The position numbers were made by a program, and so were the translations under genes. The notes under the pieces are model-generated. The model searched no databases, had not been told where the DNA came from, and saw nothing but the letters and a program-made list of their open reading frames with translations. A stretch of 8,477 nucleotides of DNA from positions 5,987 through 14,463 of the forward strand of contig DDAD01000141.1 of NCBI GenBank assembly GCA_002333205.1, read 5' to 3'. The number at the start of each line of letters is the position of its first letter. Within the stretch, counting starts at the first letter, position 1. Shown here piece by piece: positions 1-6,175 of this stretch. Origin of the DNA: Pedobacter sp. UBA2067. Its GTDB lineage: Bacteria > Bacteroidota > Bacteroidia > Sphingobacteriales > Sphingobacteriaceae.

Positions 1-31
1 GATACCCATTTAAGTTCGGTTGAGGTAACTT

Positions 32-1567
32 CTAGATGTTAAACTTGATACCTTGAGCGAGTGGTAAGGTATTTGAATAGTTGATGGTGTTCGTTTGGCG
101 GCGCATATAACCTTTCCAGGCATCCGAACCACTCTCACGGCCACCTCCAGTTTCTTTCTCTCCACCGAAAGCACCGCCGATCTCCGCGCCTGAAGTACCG
201 ATGTTTACATTGGCAATCCCGCAGTCTGAACCTGCAGCGGATAAGAATTGCTCAGCTTCACGTAGGTTCAAGGTCATGATCGCAGATGATAAACCTTGTG
301 GTACTGCATTCTGCAAAGCAATCGCTTCATCCAGCGTTGTGTATTTAATGAGGTAAAGTATTGGTGCGAAGGTTTCTTCTTGCACAATCTTGTAATGGTT
401 TTCCACTTCAGCAACGCAAGGCTTCACGTAACAGCCAGAGGTATAGGTTTCTCCTTCCAGTCGACCACCTTCTACCAGCAATTTGGCACCTTCCTGCTTC
501 GCGCTTTCGATGGCTTTTAGGTAGCTATCTACCGCTGCGGTATCGATCAAGGGACCCACATGATAGTTTTCATCCAGCGGATTACCAATACGTAACTGGC
601 CATAAGCTGCCACTAATCTTTCTTTGAAGGTATCATAGATGTCTTCGTGGATAATGAGGCGGCGGGTAGAGGTACATCGTTGACCGGCTGTACCAACAGC
701 ACCAAATACTGCACCAATCACAGACATGTCCAGATCGGCATCTTTGGATATGATGATGGCATTATTGCCGCCAAGCTCGAGGATAGATTTTCCAAATCTT
801 TCCGCTACTGCCGTAGAGACAATGCGCCCCACGCGGGTCGAACCTGTGAAAGATACCAGGTTGATGCGCGGATCCCGGTTTATCTTATCACCAACGGCAT
901 TGCCGATAATTAAATTGCTTATTCCTTCCGGTAGATCGTTTGCTTTCAGTACCGCTGAAAGAATGTGCTGGCATGCAACAGCACAAAGCGGCGTCTTCGA
1001 CGATGGTTTCCAGACACAAACGTTTCCGCAAACCAGTGCAAGGGCGGTGTTCCAGCTCCAGACCGCTACCGGAAAGTTAAAAGCTGATATGATACCCACA
1101 ATTCCCAATGGGTGCCATTGTTCGTACATGCGATGTGCAGGTCTTTCGGAGTGCATGGTAAGTCCATAAAGCTGTCTGGATTGACCCACTGCAAAATCGC
1201 AGATGTCGATCATCTCCTGCACCTCACCCAAACCTTCCTGCAGACTTTTACCCATTTCATAAGAAACCAGAGTGCCGAGATTGGTCTTGTTCTTGCGAAG
1301 GGCATCACCGAACTGCCGTACAATTTCGCCCCGACGTGGTGCTGGTACAGCCTTCCAATATGCAGCAGCAGTGGTAGCCTGCTCCAGCACGTTTTCATAA
1401 TCCTGCGCTGTAGCTGTGGCTACGCCAGCAATTCTTTGCCCGTCTACGGGAGAGAAACTGTCGATGGTTTTCCCTTGGGTATTACCCCAAACGCTACCGG
1501 TGCTGTATGATGGATTTAAATCCTGAATGCCCAATTGGCTGAGAATGCTTTTGATGTTGATTTGCAT
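32..1567 (-). CDS. ALDH7-family aldehyde dehydrogenase (alpha-aminoadipate semialdehyde / piperideine-6-carboxylate dehydrogenase type)
   Basis: A complete 511-residue NAD(P)+-dependent aldehyde dehydrogenase, the usual length for ALDH7. Seen in the protein: the N-terminal cofactor-binding region with SAFNFP (Asn164) and WKPSS (Lys187), the general-base motif LELGGNN (Glu264), the nucleophile motif GQRCTSTRR (Cys298) and EETFAP (Glu398). The C-terminal stretch at about 460-510 (GGAFGGEKETGGGRESGSD, then a YMRRQTNTINYS segment and LPLAQGIKF) is the ALDH7/antiquitin signature and makes the subfamily call strong. Known of the family: it oxidises alpha-aminoadipate semialdehyde, in equilibrium with piperideine-6-carboxylate, to alpha-aminoadipate in lysine catabolism. 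That this is the substrate here is inferred; no lysine aminotransferase lies in the window. The ATG start at 1567 gives a normal N-terminus. It is transcribed away from the TPR gene and appears monocistronic within the window. Cytoplasmic, with no signal peptide. Confidence 0.95.
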   Translation of the reverse strand: MQINIKSILSQLGIQDLNPSYSTGSVWGNTQGKTIDSFSPVDGQRIAGVATATAQDYENVLEQATTAAAYWKAVPAPRRGEIVRQFGDALRKNKTNLGTLVSYEMGKSLQEGLGEVQEMIDICDFAVGQSRQLYGLTMHSERPAHRMYEQWHPLGIVGIISAFNFPVAVWSWNTALALVCGNVCVWKPSSKTPLCAVACQHILSAVLKANDLPEGISNLIIGNAVGDKINRDPRINLVSFTGSTRVGRIVSTAVAERFGKSILELGGNNAIIISKDADLDMSVIGAVFGAVGTAGQRCTSTRRLIIHEDIYDTFKERLVAAYGQLRIGNPLDENYHVGPLIDTAAVDSYLKAIESAKQEGAKLLVEGGRLEGETYTSGCYVKPCVAEVENHYKIVQEETFAPILYLIKYTTLDEAIALQNAVPQGLSSAIMTLNLREAEQFLSAAGSDCGIANVNIGTSGAEIGGAFGGEKETGGGRESGSDAWKGYMRRQTNTINYSNTLPLAQGIKFNI

Positions 1568-1903
1568 AGCTATAATCTTTATCTACACAAATAGACAAAA
1601 AATATATTTAATACAGTAACACACATAATCCGAGCAACATTGTTAATCCTGTGCGGTTTTCATGACCGGAATTTTACCAGGTTGTTGATGAAGTTTTGTT
1701 ACTTTGTATTTATAATCGAACTGCCCAGGCCGGGCTTATCTATGTTGGAAGTAAATTTCCCCTTTAATTTCTTGCCTTTCATTATCAACAGGTTAGCTCT
1801 AAGCAGGGTTTTTGTTGAAAATAATATAAGCTTTCTGTTCTGCAAACGTCAACTTAATGGTTATATTAATAACGTTGAGCTGTTCTTTTAATTAATTAGT
1901 ACG
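1568..1903. other. Divergent intergenic region, AT-rich, no convincing gene
   Basis: These 336 bases separate the divergently transcribed aldehyde dehydrogenase and TPR genes, so they should hold both promoters and 5' leaders. The sequence is AT-rich, most clearly next to both start codons. An 83-codon open frame at 1640-1891 begins at TTG, is rich in Phe, Leu and Ile as expected of translated AT-rich DNA, and has no recognisable motif, so it is not called. A small GC-rich inverted repeat (GCCC at 1723-1726, GGGC at 1732-1735, 5-nt loop) stands out but has only a 4-bp stem. No tRNA, other structured RNA or mobile-element end was recognised. No clean TPR-gene promoter could be picked out. Confidence 0.6.
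1596..1604 (-). promoter_or_regulatory. Possible -7 element for the aldehyde dehydrogenase gene
   Basis: Read on the minus strand this is TATTTTTTG, ending about 28 bases before the ATG. The Bacteroidota primary sigma factor recognises a -7 element TAnnTTTG; this site has three bases instead of two between TA and TTTG, so it is an imperfect match. No clear -33 TTG at the right spacing was found. The position would give a short leader of roughly 20 bases. Low-complexity AT sequence could produce this by chance, so the call is weak. Confidence 0.2.
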
Positions 1904-3307
1904 ATGGAAGAGGAATTTAATTTTGATTTTAGTGATGATGCGCAACGTTCCGTAGAACGTTATGAGGAGATGTTGAGGAACCAGGATCAATATTTTTTTG
2001 ATGCCCATGCTTTTGAAAATATCATCGACTATTATATAGAGAAAAATGATCCTGTAAAAGCTTTACAGGTGACTGAATACGCATTAAACCAGCATCCTTA
2101 TGCTGCGGTTTTCAATGTGAAACAGGCACATTTATATGTGGCGACAGAACAGCTGGAACTTGCTTTCCAGTCGCTTGAAAAAGCCGAGATGCTTGAAGCT
2201 TCGGAGCCGGAAATCTATGTGGTTCGCGGTAATATTTATGCCAGCCTGAAAAGGTATAACGAAGCACTGGAGAATTACCAGAAAGCTTTGGAGATGGCGG
2301 ATACAACCGATGAAATTTTGCTGCAAATCGCTTTTGTGTATGAGAAGATGATGGATTATGAATCTGCCATTGTTTACATCAAGCGCAGCCTGGAGCAGAA
2401 TATGGAGAACAAGGATGGCTTGTATGAACTAGCTTTCTGCTACGATATTCTGGACAAGCAGGAGGAAAGCATCAAATTTTATCAGGAATACATCGACAAA
2501 GACCCGTATTCTTATGCCGCATGGTACAACCTCGCGAATTCTTACCATAAATTGGATCTGTTTGAAAAGGCGATTGATGCTTATGATTATGCGATCCTGA
2601 TCAAGGACGATTTTGCCTCTGCGTACTACAATAAGGGTAATGCCCTGGTACAATTGGATAAGTTTGCGGAAGCGATTGAGGTATATAAGCAGACTTTTGA
2701 ATATGAAAAGCCTGATGCAGATACTTATTGTGCAATTGGCGAGTGCTATGAGAAGCTAGAGTGCATGGATGAAGCACGTGCTTATTACAAGAAGTCTGTA
2801 AAGATGGATGCTACGATGGCTGATGCCTGGTTTGGTATTGGTGTGACCCTAAATTTCGAAGAACGTTATTTCGAATCCCTGCATTTTTATAAAAAAGCGA
2901 TAGAGCTTGATGAGGAAAATCCTGATTTCTGGTTTGCCATGGCGGATGCTTATTACAAACTTGGACAGATGGACCAATCGGCTGCTGCTTACGAGAAGGT
3001 TATAGAATACAATCCCATCGATGTTGAAGCCTGGCTGGATTATTCAACCTTGTTATACGAGCTGGGTAAGTTAAGGGAGGCTGCAGATACCATTTCTGAG
3101 GCCATAAAGAATAATCCGGACGCTGCTGAGTTATACTATCGTATGGTTGCTTATCTGTTCGCCTTAGGGGAATCTGATGAAGCGCTGATCTATTTGGAAA
3201 CGGCTTTGGTTACCGATCCGGATAAGCATTATATCTTATTTGAATACTTGCCACAGCTTCAGGAAAATGGGCTGATATTGGAAGTTATTAATAAATTTAT
3301 GAGATAA
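1904..3307 (+). CDS. Tetratricopeptide-repeat (TPR) protein, about 12 repeats
   Basis: A 467-residue protein made almost entirely of tandem TPR units. After an acidic N-terminus (MEEEFNFDFSDD) roughly 34-residue repeats run from about residue 33 to 441. Clear examples are IYVVRGNIYASLKRYNEALE (about 104-123), AWYNLANSYHKLDLFEKAID (about 206-225), AYYNKGNALVQLDKFAEAIE (about 240-259) and FWFAMADAYYKLGQMDQSAA (about 342-361). Each shows the W/Y-G/A-Y-A spacing of paired TPR helices. There is no signal peptide, membrane segment or extra catalytic domain, so it is probably a cytoplasmic protein-binding scaffold; the partner cannot be read from the sequence. The ATG at 1904 is followed directly by the acidic leader and no in-frame upstream start looks better. 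The next gene starts 65 bp downstream on the same strand, so co-transcription is possible but uncertain. I recall TPR genes beside comA/aroE in other Bacteroidota, which was not checked here. Confidence 0.93.
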   Translation: MEEEFNFDFSDDAQRSVERYEEMLRNQDQYFFDAHAFENIIDYYIEKNDPVKALQVTEYALNQHPYAAVFNVKQAHLYVATEQLELAFQSLEKAEMLEASEPEIYVVRGNIYASLKRYNEALENYQKALEMADTTDEILLQIAFVYEKMMDYESAIVYIKRSLEQNMENKDGLYELAFCYDILDKQEESIKFYQEYIDKDPYSYAAWYNLANSYHKLDLFEKAIDAYDYAILIKDDFASAYYNKGNALVQLDKFAEAIEVYKQTFEYEKPDADTYCAIGECYEKLECMDEARAYYKKSVKMDATMADAWFGIGVTLNFEERYFESLHFYKKAIELDEENPDFWFAMADAYYKLGQMDQSAAAYEKVIEYNPIDVEAWLDYSTLLYELGKLREAADTISEAIKNNPDAAELYYRMVAYLFALGESDEALIYLETALVTDPDKHYILFEYLPQLQENGLILEVINKFMR

Positions 3308-3318
3308 GATTGATGTGC

Positions 3319-3340
3319 TAAGCAGAATTCGTAAGCAGAA
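3319..3340. repeat. Tandem 9-bp direct repeat TAAGCAGAA upstream of the comA-like gene
   Basis: TAAGCAGAA occurs exactly twice, at 3319-3327 and 3332-3340, with a 13-bp period, within the 65-bp gap between the TPR gene and the phosphosulfolactate synthase gene. The second copy ends 15 bases before the TA of the candidate -7 element, so the pair lies over and just upstream of where a -33 box would be, and no TTG box is visible there. Such a placement would suit a regulator-binding site. A chance duplication is also possible. Confidence 0.35.
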
Positions 3341-3354
3341 CTTCTGATTTTTTT
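3323..3354 (+). terminator. Weak hairpin plus T-run after the TPR gene
   Basis: CAGAA (3323-3327) or its second copy (3336-3340) can pair with TTCTG (3342-3346). An A and seven Ts (3348-3354) follow. Only the distal copy leaves a workable loop (14 nt), because the proximal copy forms an odd palindrome with a one-base centre. A 5-bp stem is weak for intrinsic termination, so partial attenuation between the TPR gene and the downstream genes is the most that can be suggested. Confidence 0.2.
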
Positions 3355-3355
3355 A

Positions 3356-3364
3356 TAACCTTTG
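3356..3364 (+). promoter_or_regulatory. Possible Bacteroidota -7 promoter element for the comA-like operon
   Basis: TAACCTTTG, followed by C, resembles the Bacteroidota -7 consensus TAnnTTTG but has one extra spacer base. It ends only 8 bases before the ATG at 3373. If real, transcription would start within a few bases of the start codon, giving a leaderless or nearly leaderless mRNA. No -33 TTG lies at the expected distance; the TAAGCAGAA repeat occupies that region. Confidence 0.3.
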
Positions 3365-3372
3365 CAGCATAT

Positions 3373-4140
3373 ATGAATTACCAATTAAATAATATACCGG
3401 AACGCCCGGTTAAACCGCGTCAAAAAGGCCTTACCATGGTTATGGATAAGGGCTTAAGTTTGAGACAAGTTGAAGACTTTATTGATGTAGCCGGCGTACA
3501 TACAGATATTGTAAAATTAGGTTGGGCAACATCTTTTGTTACCCCGAATCTTAAAGAAAAACTGGCCATATATCGCAGCGCTGGAATCCCTGTTTATTTT
3601 GGAGGTACTTTGTTTGAAGCCTTCGTGATCAGAAATCAGTTCGACGACTATCGCCGGGTACTTGAAGAATTCGGAATGGAGTATGCTGAGGTTTCAGATG
3701 GTTCAATCACCATTGAACATGATGAAAAATGCAATTACATCAGCAAGCTTGCGGAGCAGGTGACCGTAATTTCGGAGGTTGGTTCAAAGGATGCGAAGAA
3801 AATCTTTGCACCGTATAAGTGGATTAAACTGATGAAAGCGGAAATTGAAGCGGGTAGCTGGAAAGTTATCGCTGAAGCTCGTGAAGGCGGAAATGTAGGC
3901 ATCTACCGTGATTCAGGAGAGGTTAGGGAAGGCCTGATCGATGAGATTCTTACCGAAATTCCTGAAGAGACCATCATTTGGGAAGCACCTCAAAAGGAGC
4001 AACAGGTTTGGTTTATCAAGCTGATTGGTACAAATGTGAACCTTGGAAATATTGCCCCTGCAGAAGTAATTCCATTGGAAACAATCCGCCTGGGATTAAG
4101 AGGTGATACTTTCGACTATTTCTTAAATTCAATTAAATAA
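3373..4140 (+). CDS. comA: Phosphosulfolactate synthase (ComA-like)
   Basis: A 255-residue TIM-barrel enzyme, close to the archaeal ComA length of about 250. The family reaction is Michael addition of sulfite to phosphoenolpyruvate, giving (R)-phosphosulfolactate, the first step of coenzyme M synthesis from PEP. Motifs recognised from Methanocaldococcus jannaschii ComA are, in order: GLTMVMDKGL (19-28), VKLGWATS (47-54), YFGGTLFE (75-82), EVSDGS (106-111), SEVGSKD (134-140), AEAREGGNVGIY (167-178), WEAPQKEQQVWF (203-214) and an LGNIAPAEVIPLETIRLGLR block ending in GDTF (224-247). Lys139 in EVGSKD aligns with the lysine proposed as catalytic in the archaeal enzyme. The ATG at 3373 is used because the protein reaches the first conserved motif normally. 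aroE follows after 44 bp. Bacteroidota are not known to make coenzyme M, so the physiological product chain is inferred (see findings). Cytoplasmic. Confidence 0.92.
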   Translation: MNYQLNNIPERPVKPRQKGLTMVMDKGLSLRQVEDFIDVAGVHTDIVKLGWATSFVTPNLKEKLAIYRSAGIPVYFGGTLFEAFVIRNQFDDYRRVLEEFGMEYAEVSDGSITIEHDEKCNYISKLAEQVTVISEVGSKDAKKIFAPYKWIKLMKAEIEAGSWKVIAEAREGGNVGIYRDSGEVREGLIDEILTEIPEETIIWEAPQKEQQVWFIKLIGTNVNLGNIAPAEVIPLETIRLGLRGDTFDYFLNSIK

Positions 4141-4172
4141 TACATTCAGAGTCAGCCTTGCTGTACTCGCTT

Positions 4173-4177
4173 GAGGG
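4173..4177 (+). promoter_or_regulatory. Shine-Dalgarno-like GAGGG before aroE
   Basis: GAGGG lies 7 bases before the ATG at 4185. It supports that start over the in-frame TTG at 4158, which would add nine residues ahead of the conserved MKLFGLIG N-terminus. Strong purine-rich sites are uncommon elsewhere in this window. Confidence 0.5.
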
Positions 4178-4184
4178 TAACGGA

Positions 4185-4928
4185 ATGAAATTATTTGGTT
4201 TGATTGGCTTTCCCCTGACACATTCTTTTTCCAAGAAGTACTTCTCGGAAAAGTTTGGTCGGGAGGGCATCGCGGATTGCGCGTATGAGTTGTATCCCAT
4301 TGAGGCTATCACGCAATTAGAAACCTTGTTGGCTGATCAACCAGAGATTGCAGGCCTAAATGCTACCATACCTTATAAAATTGCTGTACTTGACTATGTT
4401 GATGAGCTTGATCCAGCTGCGGCATATATTGGTGCGGTAAATACCTTGCACATTAGCTATCGTGACGGTAGGCGCTTCATTAAAGGCTACAATACCGACG
4501 CGTATGGTTTTGAGACCTCTTTGAAACCCCTTCTTGAACCACAACATCAACGCGCCTTGATCTTCGGTGATGGGGGTGCAGCTAAGGCGGTTAAGTATGT
4601 CCTGGAGCAACTGAATATTTCTTATACCTCGGTTTTACGCAAACCCAAGCCGGATTGTTTAACGTACGAGGATTTGAATGAATCGCTTCTTGCTGAGTCG
4701 ACGATCTTGATTAATACGACGCCACTTGGCACTTACCCGGATGTTGCGTCGTGTCCGGATATCCCTTATCAGTTTATAACCAAACAACATTTAGCATACG
4801 ATCTGGTCTATAATCCTGAAGAAACCGAGTTTCTGAAGCGTGCGAAAGCACAAGGCGCTAAAACCAAGAACGGCTTAGACATGTTACATCTGCAGGCGGA
4901 GCGCGCCTGGACAATCTGGACAGCATAA
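4185..4928 (+). CDS. aroE: Shikimate dehydrogenase (NADP+)
   Basis: A 247-residue AroE, somewhat shorter than the 272-residue E. coli enzyme. It reduces 3-dehydroshikimate to shikimate with NADPH in the chorismate pathway. Substrate-binding residues are in place: Ser14 and Ser16 in PLTHSFSK, Lys65 in NATIPYK (catalytic lysine), Asn86 in GAVNTL, Asp105 in GYNTDAYGF and Gln237 in GLDMLHLQAERAW. The nucleotide-binding loop reads FGDGGAAKA (128-134), a G-x-G-G-A-A variant with Asp at the variable position. The usual NRT clamp after the second strand is replaced by LRKPKPD, leaving Arg152 to contact the NADP phosphate (inference). INTTPLGTYPD (176-186) and YDLVYNPEE (205-213) complete the C-terminal signature. 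The ATG at 4185 is chosen because it has GAGGG in front and gives the standard N-terminus. gldD starts 2 bp after the stop, so the two are surely co-transcribed. Confidence 0.94.
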   Translation: MKLFGLIGFPLTHSFSKKYFSEKFGREGIADCAYELYPIEAITQLETLLADQPEIAGLNATIPYKIAVLDYVDELDPAAAYIGAVNTLHISYRDGRRFIKGYNTDAYGFETSLKPLLEPQHQRALIFGDGGAAKAVKYVLEQLNISYTSVLRKPKPDCLTYEDLNESLLAESTILINTTPLGTYPDVASCPDIPYQFITKQHLAYDLVYNPEETEFLKRAKAQGAKTKNGLDMLHLQAERAWTIWTA

Positions 4929-4930
4929 AT

Positions 4931-5521
4931 ATGAAAAGATCTTTGTTTTATCTGTCGTTTGTACTGCTCCTGCTAAGTGCTTGTGCCGGAAATGACCCGG
5001 TTACACCAAAGCCCAGAGGGTATTTCAATATAGAACTTCCGAAGAAAGCCTATCAACACTATGCAGGCGAATGTGCATACAGCTTCGACTATCCAGTGTA
5101 TGGAAAAGTAGAACCTGATTTGGACAAAGAGGCGCAGCCATGCTGGAATAACCTGGTGTTTGAACGTTTTAATGGCCGGCTGCACATGACCTACCATAAA
5201 ATAGATTCTAAAGAAGATTTCAACCGCCTGGTGGAGTACGCAAGGGAACTTGCTTTTAAACATACCGTTAAAGCAAATGCCATCGATCAGAAGTTTATCA
5301 ATTATCCGGATAAGAAGGTTTATGGCGTGTATTATGCTATAGATGGCAATACCGCTTCTTCGGTTCAGTTTTTCCTGACCGACAGCACAAATCATTATTT
5401 TAGAGGTGCATTATACTTCAATGAAAGACCGCAGTATGATTCCATTCAGCCGGTCATTAACTTTCTGAAGAAGGACATTGATGTGCTGATTGAAACATTC
5501 AAGTGGAACAACAACAAATAA
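4931..5521 (+). CDS. gldD: GldD-like gliding-motility lipoprotein
   Basis: A 196-residue lipoprotein. Residues 1-17 form a lipoprotein signal (MKRS, then a Leu/Phe-rich core) ending in the lipobox LSAC with Cys18 as lipidation site. The mature part matches what I know of GldD: KPRGYFNIELPKKAYQ (27-42), a CAYSFDYPVYGKVEPD segment, PCWNN, ELAFKHTVKANAID, KVYGVYYAIDGNTASSVQFF, LTDSTNHYFRGALYFNERP and a C-terminal LIETFKW. In Flavobacterium johnsoniae, GldD is one of the lipoproteins required for gliding and is associated with the motility/type IX secretion genes; its biochemical role is unknown. It is probably anchored in an envelope membrane. Here it sits 2 bp after aroE and 4 bp before a hydrolase gene, away from any other gld gene in the window. 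Whether the host glides cannot be judged. Confidence 0.9.
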   Translation: MKRSLFYLSFVLLLLSACAGNDPVTPKPRGYFNIELPKKAYQHYAGECAYSFDYPVYGKVEPDLDKEAQPCWNNLVFERFNGRLHMTYHKIDSKEDFNRLVEYARELAFKHTVKANAIDQKFINYPDKKVYGVYYAIDGNTASSVQFFLTDSTNHYFRGALYFNERPQYDSIQPVINFLKKDIDVLIETFKWNNNK

Positions 5522-5525
5522 GCTC

Positions 5526-6164
5526 ATGATAAATATTAAACAGTTTACATTTAATGCCTATCAGGAAAACACCTACGTTTTGTTTGATGAAACGGGTGAA
5601 TGTGTGATTATTGATCCGGGCATGTATGATGGCTCAGAGCAAAATGAGCTCGTACAATTTATCACCGCTGCAGAACTAAAGCCTGTAGCGCTATTAAACA
5701 CCCATTGCCATATTGACCACGTATTTGGGAATAAATTTGTATTCGACCACTGGGCGCTGAAACCACAGTTTCATCAGGGCGAGTTGCCTGTGCTGCAGGC
5801 AATTCCAGGGTATGCACCACAAATGGGTATGCACTACGAACTGTCGCCAGAACCAGAGACCTATTTGTCTGAAAGCGGGGAGATTAAGGTTGGCAACAGC
5901 AGGTTGACTTTGATCTTTGCACCAGGACATTCCCCTGCCCACCTGTGCTTTTATGCTGAAGCGGATAACTTCCTAATTGGCGGGGATGTGCTATTCTATC
6001 AAAGTATTGGTCGCACGGACCTCCCTGGCGGAAATCATGAGCAGTTGCTAAACAGCATCAGGGAAAATTTATTTATCCTTCCACCTGAAACGAAGGTGTT
6101 TCCCGGGCATGGTAAGTCGACAACGATTGGATTTGAGACGAAGCACAATCCATTCTTAACTTAA
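5526..6164 (+). CDS. Metallo-beta-lactamase-fold hydrolase, glyoxalase II-like
   Basis: A 212-residue cytoplasmic MBL-fold protein with an intact dinuclear metal site: THCHIDH (His60, His62, Asp64, His65), GHS (His135), GGD (Asp154) and FPGHG (His195). The segment SIGRTDLPGG after the fourth motif and the C-terminal GFETKHNPFL are typical of the glyoxalase-II-like (GloB/YcbL) branch, which hydrolyses thioesters such as S-lactoylglutathione. The specific substrate is not settled by these motifs. It is shorter than classical glyoxalase II (about 250 residues) and lacks most of that family's C-terminal helical extension, which argues for the YcbL-like type. The ATG at 5526 (MINIKQFTFN) is chosen over an upstream in-frame ATG at 5490 that overlaps gldD by 32 bases and would add a non-homologous 12-residue tail. 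It is 4 bp from gldD and 11 bp from the permease. Confidence 0.9.
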   Translation: MINIKQFTFNAYQENTYVLFDETGECVIIDPGMYDGSEQNELVQFITAAELKPVALLNTHCHIDHVFGNKFVFDHWALKPQFHQGELPVLQAIPGYAPQMGMHYELSPEPETYLSESGEIKVGNSRLTLIFAPGHSPAHLCFYAEADNFLIGGDVLFYQSIGRTDLPGGNHEQLLNSIRENLFILPPETKVFPGHGKSTTIGFETKHNPFLT

Positions 6165-6175
6165 TCTATTCAGGC

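Noticed and set aside
726..1169. 147-codon plus-strand open frame
   Set aside because: It lies antisense to the strongly supported aldehyde dehydrogenase and its translation shows no family features; the same holds for the other plus-strand frames between 296 and 1510.
1723..1735. GC-rich hairpin as a terminator or regulatory RNA
   Set aside because: The stem is only 4 bp with no T-run, and it lies between divergent genes where no terminator is needed.
1640..1891. 83-codon plus-strand open frame in the divergent spacer
   Set aside because: TTG start, no ribosome-binding site, composition dominated by Phe/Leu/Ile/Asn as in translated AT-rich non-coding DNA, and no recognisable motif.
4973..5395. 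140-codon minus-strand open frame
   Set aside because: Fully antisense to gldD, with a Cys/Ile/Phe-rich translation and no motif.
5490..5525. Upstream ATG extending the MBL-fold hydrolase by 12 residues
   Set aside because: It overlaps the end of gldD and adds a tail unlike the family; ATG 5526 gives the normal first beta strand.
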